Shown here: piece after piece, positions 11,449 to 22,193 of the stretch
How positions within the stretch are numbered: the first letter of the stretch is position 1
Layout of the letters: each line of letters starts with the position of its first letter
Source of the DNA: Alisma plantago-aquatica
Lineage: Eukaryota; Streptophyta; Magnoliopsida; Alismatales; Alismataceae
Assembly: GCA_963693085.1 (NCBI GenBank)
Contig: OY856409.1
Coordinates: forward strand, 1,536,673,072-1,536,737,071
Reading direction: 5' to 3'
DNA: 64,000 bases
Translations under genes and position numbers: made by a program
The notes under the pieces: generated by a model
Told to the model about the DNA's origin: nothing
Databases searched by the model: none
What the model saw: the letters and a program-made list of their open reading frames with translations, nothing else

Positions 11449-13802
11449 GGTAAGAGTGAAACTAGGGTATACAAAACCCAAATGTCCAATGTACAACTGC
11501 ATGTGTCCTCTATCACCTGTCATATACTGAATCATAATCATCTGAGATATGACCTCACCATTCCCTTGCCAAGGTATGACCACAACCATCCTTGTGAATA
11601 TGCATATATTCAACAATATATGACTCCAAGCTTACACTAAAGGAGAACTTGTTTCACCATCCTACAAGTCCTGACACTGAAATGGATCTATGGCACTGGG
11701 CACTACATGATTAGGGTTTCACTTGATTAGATAATGTCAATTGGGTGATTTAGGGCTGCATCAATCAAGTCAAACACAAACCCTAATAGAGTTCTACAAA
11801 AATATGGGTAGATTACAACCTTAGAAGATATAAAACACATGAAGTATAAAGTTGATCAAATCATCACATGGTACCGATTCACTTCCATATGTGTAACCAT
11901 ATGCATCATCATACCATCAAAATGTGCAAGTACTTTTCACGTCATATAGAGGATAACACCTCAATTAGGGCATAAAACCATGTCCAAGGTCATAAGAACA
12001 TTCACATCATTCCATGTAAGAACATCATTATCTTTCCATGCCTCATCAACGCTCATCATGCCATCACCATACAAGTGACATATAAGTTTGATACAAAATT
12101 ACATTTAAGAGCTATGATATTCATAAGATAGCAAGTTAGGTTTATAAGAATAGTTGCATTAACCTTGCCAAACAACATTTTACTAATACCTCAAGTTTGT
12201 ATTCACTCGAGGGCAATGTTGATACCTATTAGATCATGGGTAACTAAGCACCAAAAAATTAGGATTACTAAATCAAAACACCATTAATCATGAGTGTATA
12301 AAGTCAACCACCATCATCATAGTGTCAACACCACATGAAAACCATGTAGGTCAAGAAATTTCATCGTCTGCTTAGGTTAAGGATGTCATCGACCGCTGAA
12401 AAATAAGGTGTTTCACGACCACCGGAGACCAAAAAAGTTGGAGACCACTGAAACTAGGGTTAGGACACAAGTGACCAACATAAATCATGGCCTTCATCAA
12501 CCAATGAAGATTTATAAGGTCATCCATCAACCACTGAAGAGTGAAAAATTCAATGACCACTTACGGTGAAACCACACTAGAGATTGATGAGTAACATAAA
12601 GATTTGGCGACTACTTAGGGTCCAACATCTTCTCGACCACTGAAGGTCCAAGACTTAGCAACCATAAGACATCAAGGTCTCATCGACCATACAAAGAAAA
12701 TCTTGGTGACTATCAGGCAAGTATAAATTTTAGTGACCACATACATCAAACCTTGGCAATCCATCAAGAGAGAGAGAGTGAAATACATGGCGATCATGGA
12801 GAGACTAAAATGTTATCGACTGCATGAATCTAAATGGGTTGGTCAACATAGAAATCATACCATTAGATTATGAGCAAGGTAGAATTGGTTCAAGGCACAC
12901 TAGGAAAAACCAATATTTGCCACCCAAAGAATAACCTCAAAAATCCAAGAACAAAACCAACAATTTCTACACGCATGCAAGAACAAAAAAAATTCCATCA
13001 CCAAGATAGATTCATTTACAAAGGATTAGGGTTCATCCTAAAATATGTACTAGTCATGAATCATCATGTAAACATAAATCGTAGATACAAGATACTATAG
13101 TCATATTTGCAACAACGTTTTAGGGTAAAATTAAGCGCATGAAAAAATATAAGCAATAATTGTGGAGAAAGTTATATAAATTGCCTCAGAGATAATGTAG
13201 AAACTCCAAATGGCAAGGTAGCTTGAAGGAAAGGGGAAACAAACCCTACATTGAGCACTTCTCACGGCCAAGCTTGCTCCACCACCAAGAAGGAAGCAAA
13301 CCCTAGGTCAAGGAAGCAAGAAAGAGATGTTATTCAATCTCTAAATCAAACACTACCATAACACCATGGGTTTGGCATAGAAGAGAAAGAAGAGGGGAAG
13401 AACAATAAGTAAAATGTAGGTAAAGCTGGTGATCTCACTTACAAAGACCAAGAATAAGAGCAAGATAGCACCAAACAATCACAAGAAGGGTAGCTCCAAA
13501 CCCTAGTTCAACATGGAAGGTAGATCAACCCACTTAATTCAACATTGAACTCCTCCTTCACCACCAAGAAATATGGGACGAGCTCCATGAGCAATCAAGG
13601 AAGAAAAGAGAGTAATCTAGGGGTGTAAAGACATTATTTGCATGCAAGGAGAGGGGTTTATATAACTGAGGGTTTGAGAGAGAGGAAGGGGGTTAGGTGA
13701 CATGCTAAATATGCCATGTATCCAAGAGATCTCATCCATGCAAGAACCTCACTCATCCATGCAACTAGGGTTGCCCCACCAAGAAAAACCATCGACCTAC
13801 TT
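11449..13802. repeat. Second copy of the 2.35-kb tandem duplication
   Basis: Begins 'ggtaagagtgaaactaggg' like the first copy and ends at '...atcgacctactt', after which the sequence continues as in the single-copy right LTR ('..aaaaagcaaac.accgctaaac'). The near identity of the copies indicates unequal crossing-over or replication slippage after insertion. Confidence 0.9.
13657..13664 (-). promoter_or_regulatory. TATA-like box in the second duplicated unit of the G1 3' LTR
   Basis: TATATAAA on the minus strand, in the same surroundings as 11,303-11,310. Because of the tandem duplication this LTR carries two candidate core promoters 2.35 kb apart. Confidence 0.55.
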
Positions 13803-14362
13803 AGTTTGAAAAAGCAAACGACCGCTAAACATCCTTGGTGGCTAACTGACCAGAAACTCAAATAGTTGTTAACCGTAGAGGATGTTGGCAACCATGAGGA
13901 GTGGAGAATCTTATCGACCACCGATACTAGGGTGTCACAAGAAAACATTATCGACCAACAAGAATTAGGGTCATATATAACTCAGTGAATGCCATAACTA
14001 GGTCTCATTGGTCAAACACTCAAGGGGTCAACCATCAACTAGGGCATCCATGCAAACCCTAATCTCAACGCAACATGTCATCACTCAAACCAAGGTGTGA
14101 CAAGGTTCCCCAATACATTACATATCAAACACGAGCATGTGACAAATTGTGAGAAAAACCTTAGAAGTGGGTAAATTGCAATTAGGTCCAAAACAAGCAC
14201 ATATATGCATATCTAGCTCAAATAGTGTCCAAATTGGATCAAACTTGGAACATATGCTTGTTAAATGATATCAAATAACATCACATGGTTTTATTAAGGT
14301 TTAAACTTATGATTATGATAATAAAGCATGATTAACCAAAAATGAAGGTGAAGGGTCTTACA

Positions 14363-14395
14363 ATCATAAACCCCTAACAAGGATTTTTCCCCTAC
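14363..14395 (-). other. G1 polypurine tract region
   Basis: Directly next to the LTR edge, the minus strand reads 'aggggaaaaatccttgtt' then 'aggggtttatgat', a purine-rich stretch in the place where second-strand priming starts. Closely related sequence ('..taaacccctaacaaggattt' on the plus strand) lies at the same place in D (54,941) and E2 (61,553), so the three families share this end of the internal region. Confidence 0.65.
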
Positions 14396-14399
14396 ATTC

Positions 14400-14720
14400 C
14401 TACGTGAACAAAGATGGGTACTTCCTACACGTCTCATCCTCTAACTCCCATGTGGATTCTTCCACACCACAGTGATGCCACAAAACCTTAACTAAGACTA
14501 TATCTTTCTCCTTCAACTTCTTCACCCTCCTATCCAATATCAACACATGACCCTCAACATATGACACATCCTCCTCCAACTCAACCTCTACTGGATGCAA
14601 CGTCTCCTCTGTATCAGGGTGACACTTCCTAAACATGGAAACATGAAAGTCATCATGCAACCAGTGCAACGAGTGGTAACTCCAACTTGTATGGTACCTT
14701 CCCAACATGTTCCAAGACAA
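14400..14720 (-). pseudogene. G1 integrase C-terminus and chromodomain
   Basis: One open frame of 106 codons holds the end of the polyprotein. It includes FHVSMFRKCHPDTEE, the linker ending ILDRRVKKLKEKDIVLVKVL, then HHCGVEESTWELEDETCRKY and PSLF, the plant chromovirus chromodomain-like module that follows integrase. In this lineage the module is thought to direct insertion into particular chromatin. The frame is open to its stop near 14,400, but its upstream join to integrase is broken by a frame change. Confidence 0.8.
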
Positions 14721-15915
14721 GGTATGGTCCCATAAACCTTAAAGCCAACTTAAACTTCTTACCAAACCTCAACACACTTTCCAAGGAGAGACCTTAAGAT
14801 ACACTTGATCACTAACTTAGAACTCAAGTGGCTTTTGATAGTTATCAGCATAAGACTTCTGCCTATCCTGGGGTGCCTTCAACTATTGTTATATCACCTT
14901 GATCTTCTCTGTAGTCTGCTGTACTAGATCGAGACCCAAAAGTTGATACTCACCTATCTCATACTAACAAAGCAGTGACGGATAACTCCTCCCATATGGT
15001 TCCATATCTATACTCCTCTGATAGTTGTTGTTGTAGTAAACCTCTATCAAACTCAGGTGCACATCCGAAATCCCAAGAAACTATAAGACACAAGCTCTCA
15101 AAAAATCCTCCAATGACTGAATGGTCCTCTTAGACTGACCATTTGTCTACAAATGAAAGGTTATGCTGAACCTCAGTTGTGTCCTCACAACTATATGAAT
15201 AGACTCTAATTTTTTTTTTGTAAACCACATACCTCTGTTAGATACTATGGTAACTAGAATACCATGCAACCAAATGATCTCATTAACATATATATGTTCC
15301 AAGTTCTTTGTTTTATACATTGTCCTGATTGGAAAGAAGTGAGCTAACTTGGTAAACTTGTCAACTATTACCCAAATGGAATCATGACCTTTAGCTGTCC
15401 TAGGAAGGCTAAATACAAAGTCCATAGTAATATGATCCTGTTTTCATTGTGGTATCGATAAAGGTTGTCACATTCCTATAGGCTTATGATTCTCTACCTT
15501 ACATGTTGACAAACGAGACATCTAGCCACGTGCCCTACCACATAGTGCATCAAAATTGGCCACCATTATAGTTTCTTATGGTTATGGTACGTCTTGATAC
15601 CACCAGGATGAATCATGTACATCAAGGAATGAGCCTACTCTAGTACCATATTCCTCAAGTCCTTTGCATCTAGAACCCTCGTACTATTGAGGAAACAAAT
15701 TGTCCTATCATCTGTCTCATGAAAGCCATCATACTTCTTGCTACCAAACTCCGCCCAGATGTTTTGCATCATGGTATAATTCTACTATGCATCTATGATC
15801 TTTTGCATCAATGTAGGCTTCACCTATAACTATGCTAACAAGCTTCTCAACAAGGAAACCTCCAACTATACGTTCGTCTGACAAAGTGACACCAACATGC
15901 CTCACCTATGACACA
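14721..15915 (-). pseudogene. G1 integrase, broken
   Basis: The central stretch at 15,147-15,425 reads MDFVFSLPRTAKGHDSIW and VDKFTKLAHFFPIRT, the RNase H-fold integrase core, with its first catalytic Asp present. The second conserved block reads IVSNRGMWF where active enzymes have IVSDRDPRF, so the second catalytic Asp is Asn. A CCHH-type zinc-binding remnant lies upstream (near 15,470-15,530). Stops and frame changes separate the pieces. The enzyme would insert the cDNA into the genome; this copy is inactive. Confidence 0.8.
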
Positions 15916-15949
15916 CCATAGAGTGTAGCTATGCCCTATATGTAGATGA

Positions 15950-16400
15950 TGATGAATATGACCTCCTTCTCCAAGCATTAGCCACAACATTTGCCTTCCC
16001 TAGATGGTAGCCTATCATGTAATCATAGTCCATGATCAACTTTATCCATCTCCTCTGCCTCATATTCAACTCTTGCATTGAGAAGATGTATCAGAGGTTC
16101 TTGTGGCTGGTGAAGATCTAACACTTCTCCCTATATAGATTATGCCTCCAAATCTTCAAGGCATGGACCACAACTACAAACTCCAGATCATATGTCAGGT
16201 AGTTCTCCTCATGTTTCTTAAGTTGTTGCAAATAAAAACAAATCATGTTCTTGTTCGGCATCAACACACATGTCAAACCATTCTTTGAAGCATCACTGAA
16301 GACGATGTAGCCTTTCCCATACTCTAGAAAGAATAAGATTGGAGCTTTGGTCAACTTATCCTTCAGCAGCTAGAAAGAATGTTAAAACTTGTCATCCCAT
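15950..16400 (-). pseudogene. G1 RNase H domain
   Basis: An open piece at 16,118-16,354 reads KAPILFFLEYGKGYIVFSD and ASKNGLTCVLM, followed by YLTYDLEFVVVVHALKIWRHNLY. This is the Ty3/gypsy RNase H with the first active-site Asp (FSDAS) and Glu (DLEF) retained. It continues toward integrase through frame changes. In the element it degrades RNA in the RNA-DNA hybrid during reverse transcription. Confidence 0.8.
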
Positions 16401-17200
16401 ACAAAAGGAACACATTTCCTAGTCAAATAGGTTAGGGGTAATGCTACAACACTAAAAGTATTCATGAATCTCCAATAGTTACCCACCAAACCTAGGAAGC
16501 ATTGAACTTCTGTCAGTGTCTTGGGTTGTTCCCTATCCATCACTGAGTGTACCTTCTTAGGGTCCATACAAACACCTTTAGCAGATATGATGTGTCTAAG
16601 AAAAGACACCCCTATCAACCTGAACTCACACTTACTAAACTTGGCCTACAACATGTGTTATCTCAATAACATCAACGCTTGGCATAGGTGCTTCTCATTC
16701 TGCTAGCTGTCTCTGGAGTATATCAAGATATCATGTATGAACACAACTATGAATTGATCTAGATAAAGTATGAACACACTATTCATCAATTCCATAAAAT
16801 TTGGTGGCGTGTTGGTTAACCCAAGCGGTCTAACCACAAACTTGTAGTAAACAATCCTAATCCTGAAGGTTGTCTTAGGTATATCGTACGGCTTGATCTT
16901 CAGCTGGTGATATCCTGACCTCAAATCTATCTTAAAACACTATAGCACCTCTTATCTGATCTAATAGATCATCAATCCTCAATAATAGATAATTATTCTT
17001 TATCGTGACCTTGTTCGACTTTCTATAATATATACACAACCTCATGGAACCATCCTTCTTCTTAACAAACAACACTTGAGCAACCAAAGGGGAAGTGCTC
17101 AGTCTGATGAAATCCTTCTCTAATAGATACTTCTTCAACTCCTACATCTCCATTGGTTCCATCCTGTAGGGTGACTGTGCTATGGGTTATGTCCCACGAA
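16401..17200 (-). pseudogene. G1 reverse transcriptase, active site altered
   Basis: The blocks in order are [58 protein letters not shown] and [18 protein letters not shown], then the catalytic stretch FIHDILIYS (codons at 16,730-16,741 give F-I-H-D). Active Ty3/gypsy RTs have F/Y-x-D-D there, so the first Asp is His. A frame change falls between the two main open pieces (16,932-17,138 and 16,703-16,924). Further on, HIISAKGVCMDPKK and LGLVGNYWRF mark the connection toward RNase H. Confidence 0.85.
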
Positions 17201-17439
17201 TAAGATTGTTCTCAAAATCAATCTCTCTAGGAGGGGGAACACTAGGAAAATCTTCAGGAAAGACATCCTCAAACTCTCACACTTGTACTACTTGGATACT
17301 AGGACTCCTCACCTTGGTATCCATGGCATGAGCCAAGAAGTCCTCACATCCATGTCTCATCATCCTCTATGTTGTCATAGATGACACCAAACACATAGGA
17401 AGAATCTTCCTATATCCTTGGAATATCCACAAAACATCT

Positions 17440-17865
17440 CCTCTTAGAACGTCACCACATTGGGATTACAGTCCAAAACAACCTTGTAGTTCTTCAAGGT
17501 ATCCATCCCTAGGATCAAATTGAATCCTAGCATATCAAGTGTCATAAGGGCCACTTCAATGTTGTGTCCCATAAAAGAAAGAACACAATATGGACACACC
17601 TCCCAAAAATTGACTGAACCAATAAGAGGGGCTTCTATAAAAAGACTATTAGACCTACTACAAATAGGAAGATTACAACTACTTATCACCTGTTTTGTGA
17701 TAAAAGAGTGCATCGCACCCAGGTCAACCAAAACAGATACAAAAGAAGAAGCAGAAAAATCAGAATAAAAATGTTCCATCTGACCTGTCACGACCCTGGA
17801 TTGACCACTCCCTCTGGATGGCTCATAGCATAGAATATATTCAACGCCTATTGTTGACGACACCC
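17440..17865 (-). pseudogene. G1 aspartic protease
   Basis: An open frame of 139 codons contains FVSVLVDLGAMHSFITKQV, the retropepsin active-site block, with L where most family members have S or T (DSGA/DTGA). It also has NLILGMDTLKNYKVVLDC, the usual conserved end of the domain. The enzyme would cut the Gag-Pol polyprotein. It is downstream of the zinc knuckle on the same strand, as expected. Confidence 0.85.
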
Positions 17866-17929
17866 TCTATTAGATATTCCAGATGACCCTGTCTATGACG
17901 TATGTCCATGTCCTCTACCTATACTATTA

Positions 17930-19057
17930 CTAAATTGATGTTTTTGCAGACCTTTCTGACTTTGCCTTAACTGTTGTGTCACTTCTTTATCCTTCATAGG
18001 GCAAGCTGACCTGATATGTCCTACATGACCACAATTGTGACAAGTCCTCAAATTATACTATACCTAGATGTCCTTGTCACTGACACAGACACCATGTTGT
18101 GAGCTCTTGCTGGTGGAAAACTACAACCTCTTCCCTTGCTTGGGGACCACTATGGATGCACTCCTAATCTCGGATAAAAAAAGGCTAACCTCTGCTGTGA
18201 GTGAGGTGAAAAAACCTTGACTTCTTAAAACCACTAGATGACTATTTTGAAACTGAGTTGGCCTCTTCTTAGCATTGGCTTCATGATTCATGATATCAAA
18301 CCTCTCTATCCTCCTCACTGAGTCCATAAAGGTATAAAACCTCTCCCTTTTCTCCAAAGTAGACGTTGTCATTGACAACTCCGTGCTCAAACCCTTCTCA
18401 AACCTATGGATTCTCTCCTTCTCCGTCATCTCCATGTGTGGACAAAACTTCAAAAGATCCATATACTTCACCTCATACTCATTATTGGTCATAGATCCCT
18501 ATCGTATCTTCTCGAATTGCTCTATCTTCTCATCCAAATATGTCTCAGAGAAGTAATGTCTCACAAACTCTCACTAAAACTCTTCCCAACCTATCATAAC
18601 TCCAAGTATGTTCTCCTACTCTATGGACCACCAATGGCCAACACTTCCCTTTAATAGATAAATGACATGATTCACCTTGTCCTCCTTTGGGATTTTTATT
18701 ATGAAGCTTCGTCAACCACATATCTGCATTTGTTGGGTCTGTTGTATCCACATACTCGATCGCTCCAACACTTCTCAACCTCTCAAATGTCTTCCCCAAA
18801 TAATGGGATTTTGCATTAGGGATAGCAACCATAGATTGAGGTACGAACACTCTATCCACTATAAGTGTAATCTTCACCATGAGTTATCCAAACATGGACT
18901 AAAAATTAGGATTTGTCATGGCTCCAGGGTTGAACTGAGGTACCACAGGCTGCTCTGGCCCCATCTCAGACACTTTATCTTCATATGCATGCCTCCTAGT
19001 TCCACCTCATGGCACGACATAACTACTCTCAACATGTTCTTTACGTTCTTGAGACAT
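17930..19057 (-). pseudogene. G1 gag (capsid/nucleocapsid), broken
   Basis: The likely start is the ATG at 19,055-19,057 (MSQERKE), about 100 bp inside the PBS, as is usual. The capsid-like part includes TTDPTNADMWLTKLH (near 18,700) and EYEVKYMDLLKFCPHMEMTE (18,440-18,480), in different frames. The nucleocapsid ends with an intact CCHC zinc knuckle, CHNCGHVGHIRSAC, at 18,001-18,042. Gag would form the particle that packages the RNA. Several stops and shifts make this copy a pseudogene. Confidence 0.8.
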
Positions 19058-19152
19058 ATCTTAACAAACATTAGATATAATCATATAGGTTAGATTAAGT
19101 AAGAATAGACACAAACCTAGTCCTATGTCCCAGTAAACTTAGTGAACCTAGA

Positions 19153-19164
19153 GCTCTGATACCA
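19153..19164 (-). other. G1 primer binding site for initiator tRNA-Met
   Basis: The plus strand reads GCTCTGATACCA, so the minus strand has TGGTATCAGAGC, the standard plant initiator tRNA-Met primer site. It is 8 bases from the 5' LTR edge (19,173). Confidence 0.9.
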
Positions 19165-19643
19165 ACTTAAGTTGTGACTCCCCACCACACTAAAACAAGA
19201 TTACTTGAAACAAAACATGCGACAACTACTAAACAATCTTACTACCAGAAAATAGGGTAACTTAAAACTGATTTATACATTACCATCATGTTTAGAAACA
19301 TTTACATAAAGGTCCAAACAACCTGCATCAACACATACCATATCATGTATTTACATATCTATCTTGTGGTTGAGGCCACAACCTATATACATGAAGATGA
19401 TGTTTCACATATACATGACATATACAAACATAGGAAACTTCCAAAATCATGTATTGATATACATATCATCTATGGAACATCCCATCCTTGGACCTAATAG
19501 TATATGGATGAGTCTAGAACATTACACACTACTATCCAACCTTCTGCTTCTACTTCTATCAAAGTTGTTCACCTTCAGCACCATGACCCTAACCACACTG
19601 CTAAAAAGATGTGGTGACCTAGGGGTGAGACCCATGTCCCAAC

Positions 19644-19659
19644 GAGAGATATAACTCTC
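19644..19659 (-). promoter_or_regulatory. Conserved hairpin motif in the G1 5' LTR
   Basis: GAGAGATATAACTCTC, 471 bp from the LTR edge, preceded by 'ggtgagacccatgtcccaac'. As the 5' LTR is transcribed, the RNA would contain GAGAGUUAUAUCUCUC, which can fold into a small stem. Confidence 0.6.
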
Positions 19660-21458
19660 AACTGTTATTGATTACAACATGTATCATTGTTCAATAGGAT
19701 AAACATATTAGTCATATGAAGAAGATTAAACTAACTGGGTAGGTTTAGCATATTAAACATAGTAAGTCAGTTAATTATATAGGCATAACAATGGGTAACA
19801 CTAGCAATCATATGAATGAACAAGTAAGACTATCATCTACTAAATAGTTAATTTCTCTTACTGCATTTTATAAGAACTAAGTAGTATAATAAATAAGGCA
19901 AGGGTTAACATCCAATGCGAAGTGTGTTTAACCCTAAGCAGACCACCACTAAGTTAAAATCAATGTCATACAAGATCTATGAAAGCCAGAGTCATAAGAT
20001 CTCATCCTCCCTTGGTTAGTATGAATCTACCACTATATCACATAAGGTCAAGTTGCCAAATAGCCTAGTCCGCCCTAGGTATATAGGTCACAATACTAGT
20101 GAACAACGTACTCCGTCCTTAAAAAGCTCAGTACTAGTGAAACCAGTGTATAGAAAATCCAAACCCATGAGGTAGAACCACATATTTCCTCAATCACCTG
20201 TCATATATTGAATTGTAATCATCTACTGCTCCCATACCTAGGTGTGAAGGCATCCATCCTTGTGAACATGCATATACTCAATAATATATGACTCTGAGCT
20301 TCCACTAAAGGAGACTCATTTCACCATCTAGCAAGTCCTGACACTAGAATGGATCTATGACACATGGCACTACATGACTAGGGTTTCACTTGATTAGTTA
20401 TTGTCAATTGGGTGATTTAAGGCTGCTTCAATAAAGTTACACACAAATCCTAAAAGAGTTATACAAAAAATGAGTAGATTACAACCTCAGAAAATATAAA
20501 ATGTATGAAGTACAAAGTTTACCACATCATCACATGGTATTGATTCACTTCCATACGTGTAACCATATTCATCATCATACCATCACAAGATACGAGTCCT
20601 TGTCACATCATAAAAAGGATAACACCTAAATTAGGGGAAAAAGCCATGTAAAGGTCATAAGACCATTCACATCATTCTCTGTAAAAACATCATTATCTTT
20701 CCATGCCTCATCAAGGCTCATCATACCATCACCATACATGTGACACATAAGTTATATAATATTACATTTCAGAGCTATGATTTTCATAAGATAGCAAGTT
20801 AGGTTCATGAGAATAGTTGCATAAACCTTTCCAAAACAACATTTTACTAATCTATTAGGTTTGTATTCATTTTAGGGTAAATGTAAGACCTAATAGATCT
20901 TGTGTGACCAAGCATTTTATGGTAAAATTAAGTTCGTGAAAGATGAGTGTAAACAATTACGGTAGAGAAACTTATATAAATCACCTTAGAGATAATGTAG
21001 AAACTCCAAACAACAAGGTATATTGAAGGAAAGGGGAAAAAACCCTAGATTGAGCACTCCTCATAGATAAGCTAATCTCCACCACCCAGAAGGAAGCAAA
21101 CCCTTGGTCAAGGAAGTAAGAAAGAGATGTTCGTCAAGCCCTAACTCAAGCACTACCATGGAACACCATGGGTTGGACCAAGAAGAGAAAGAAGAAGAGA
21201 CGAACATCATGGAAAACATAGGTAAAGATGGATATCTCACTTTCTAAGACCAATTGGAAGAGAAAGATAGCACCAAATGATCATAAGAAGGGTAGCTCCA
21301 AATCCAAGCTCAACATGAAAGGTAGATTGACCCACTTACTCCAACCTTGACCTACTCCTTCACCACCAAGAAAGAGAGGACTAGCTCCAAGATCAACCAA
21401 GGAAGAATAGAGAGGAAAGTAGGGGTGTAAAGACCTTATTTGCATGCAAAGAGAAGGC

Positions 21459-21466
21459 TTTATATA
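21459..21466 (-). promoter_or_regulatory. TATA-like core promoter in the G1 5' LTR
   Basis: TATATAAA on the minus strand, about 725 bp inside the LTR from its 5' edge (22,188). If transcription starts about 30 bp downstream, over 2.2 kb of LTR (R plus U5) remains before the PBS, an unusually long leader. Confidence 0.6.
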
Positions 21467-22193
21467 ACATAGGGTTGGAGAGAGAGAGAGGTGGCGAGGT
21501 GTCATGCTAAAATGCCAGGTGTCCAAGAGATCGCACCCATACAAACATCTTACTCATCAATGCAAGTAGGGAAACCCCACCAAGAAAAACCATCAACCTA
21601 CTAGGTCCAAAAAAGCAAACAACCACTAAACATCCTTGGCGACCAATTGACCAAAAACTCAAACGGTCGCTAACTCTAGAGGATTTTGGCGACCATGATG
21701 AGTGGAAAATCTCATCAATCACCAACACTAGGGTGTCAAAAGAAAGCATCATTCACCAAAAAGATGTAGGGCCATATAAAACTTAGCGATCGTCAAAACT
21801 AGGGCTCATCAGTCAAACACTCAAGGAGTCAACCATCAACTGGGCATCCATGCAAACCCTAATCTCAACACAACATGTCATCACTTAAACCAAGATGTGA
21901 AAAGGAACCCCAAGGAATAACCATATAAAACATGATGTAAAAATATATGAGGCACAACAATCATGTGACAAATTGCAAGAAAAATCCTAGAAGTGGGTAA
22001 ATTGCAATTAGGTCCGAAATAAGAACATATATGTATATCTAGCTCAAACACTGTCCAAACTAGACCAAACTTGGAACATAAGCTTGTCACATAATATCAA
22101 TGCACATTACAAGGTTTTAATAAGGTTTAAGCATCTAATTATGATGAGAAAGCATGATCAATATAAAAGCAAGGTTAGGGTTCTTACAAAAAC

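Larger units (their letters stand above)
8071..14362 (-). repeat. G1 3' LTR (left), enlarged to 6,292 bp
   Basis: The edges are TGTGACACCC (left) and ...GTCTTACA (right), so on the minus strand the LTR runs TGTAAGAC...GGTGTCACA. It aligns by eye with the right LTR from its start (shared 'actaaaacaagattact') to its end, but holds two tandem copies of a 2.35-kb middle segment. It also carries a block of about 860 bp (near 9,890-10,755 and again in the second copy) that the right LTR lacks. It contains no protein gene. The several plus and minus ORFs of 60-96 codons in it recur in both duplicated units and look incidental. Confidence 0.9.
8071..22188 (-). mobile_element. G1: complete Ty3/gypsy chromovirus, coding-dead
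   Basis: A 14,118-bp LTR retrotransposon on the minus strand with both LTRs, AAAAC target duplications, an initiator tRNA-Met PBS next to the 5' LTR (right side) and a purine-rich tract next to the 3' LTR (left side). The internal order is gag, protease, RT, RNase H, integrase, chromodomain, which makes it a chromovirus. The very long LTRs and C-terminal chromodomain are like the Tekay/Del lineage, though the clade is inferred. All domains carry stops or frameshifts and the RT and INT catalytic residues are altered, so the copy could move only with help from another element. The LTRs differ visibly in sequence along their length, so the insertion is not recent. Confidence 0.93.
19173..22188 (-). 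repeat. G1 5' LTR (right), 3,016 bp
   Basis: The edges are TGTGACTCCC (left) and ...GTTCTTACA (right). It lies next to the PBS, so this is the transcribing LTR. It is single-copy for the segment duplicated in the left LTR. It also lacks about 860 bp found there: at 20,910 the sequence jumps from 'accaagca' to 'ttatggtaaaatt', corresponding to about 9,898 and 10,767 in the left LTR. It contains a TATA-like box (21,459) and a conserved hairpin motif (19,644). Confidence 0.9.

Noticed and set aside
17520..19654. Plus-strand ORFs of 80-138 codons opposite G1 gag and protease
   Set aside because: They overlap minus-strand gag-pol remnants or LTR sequence and have no similarity of their own; taken as antisense shadows.
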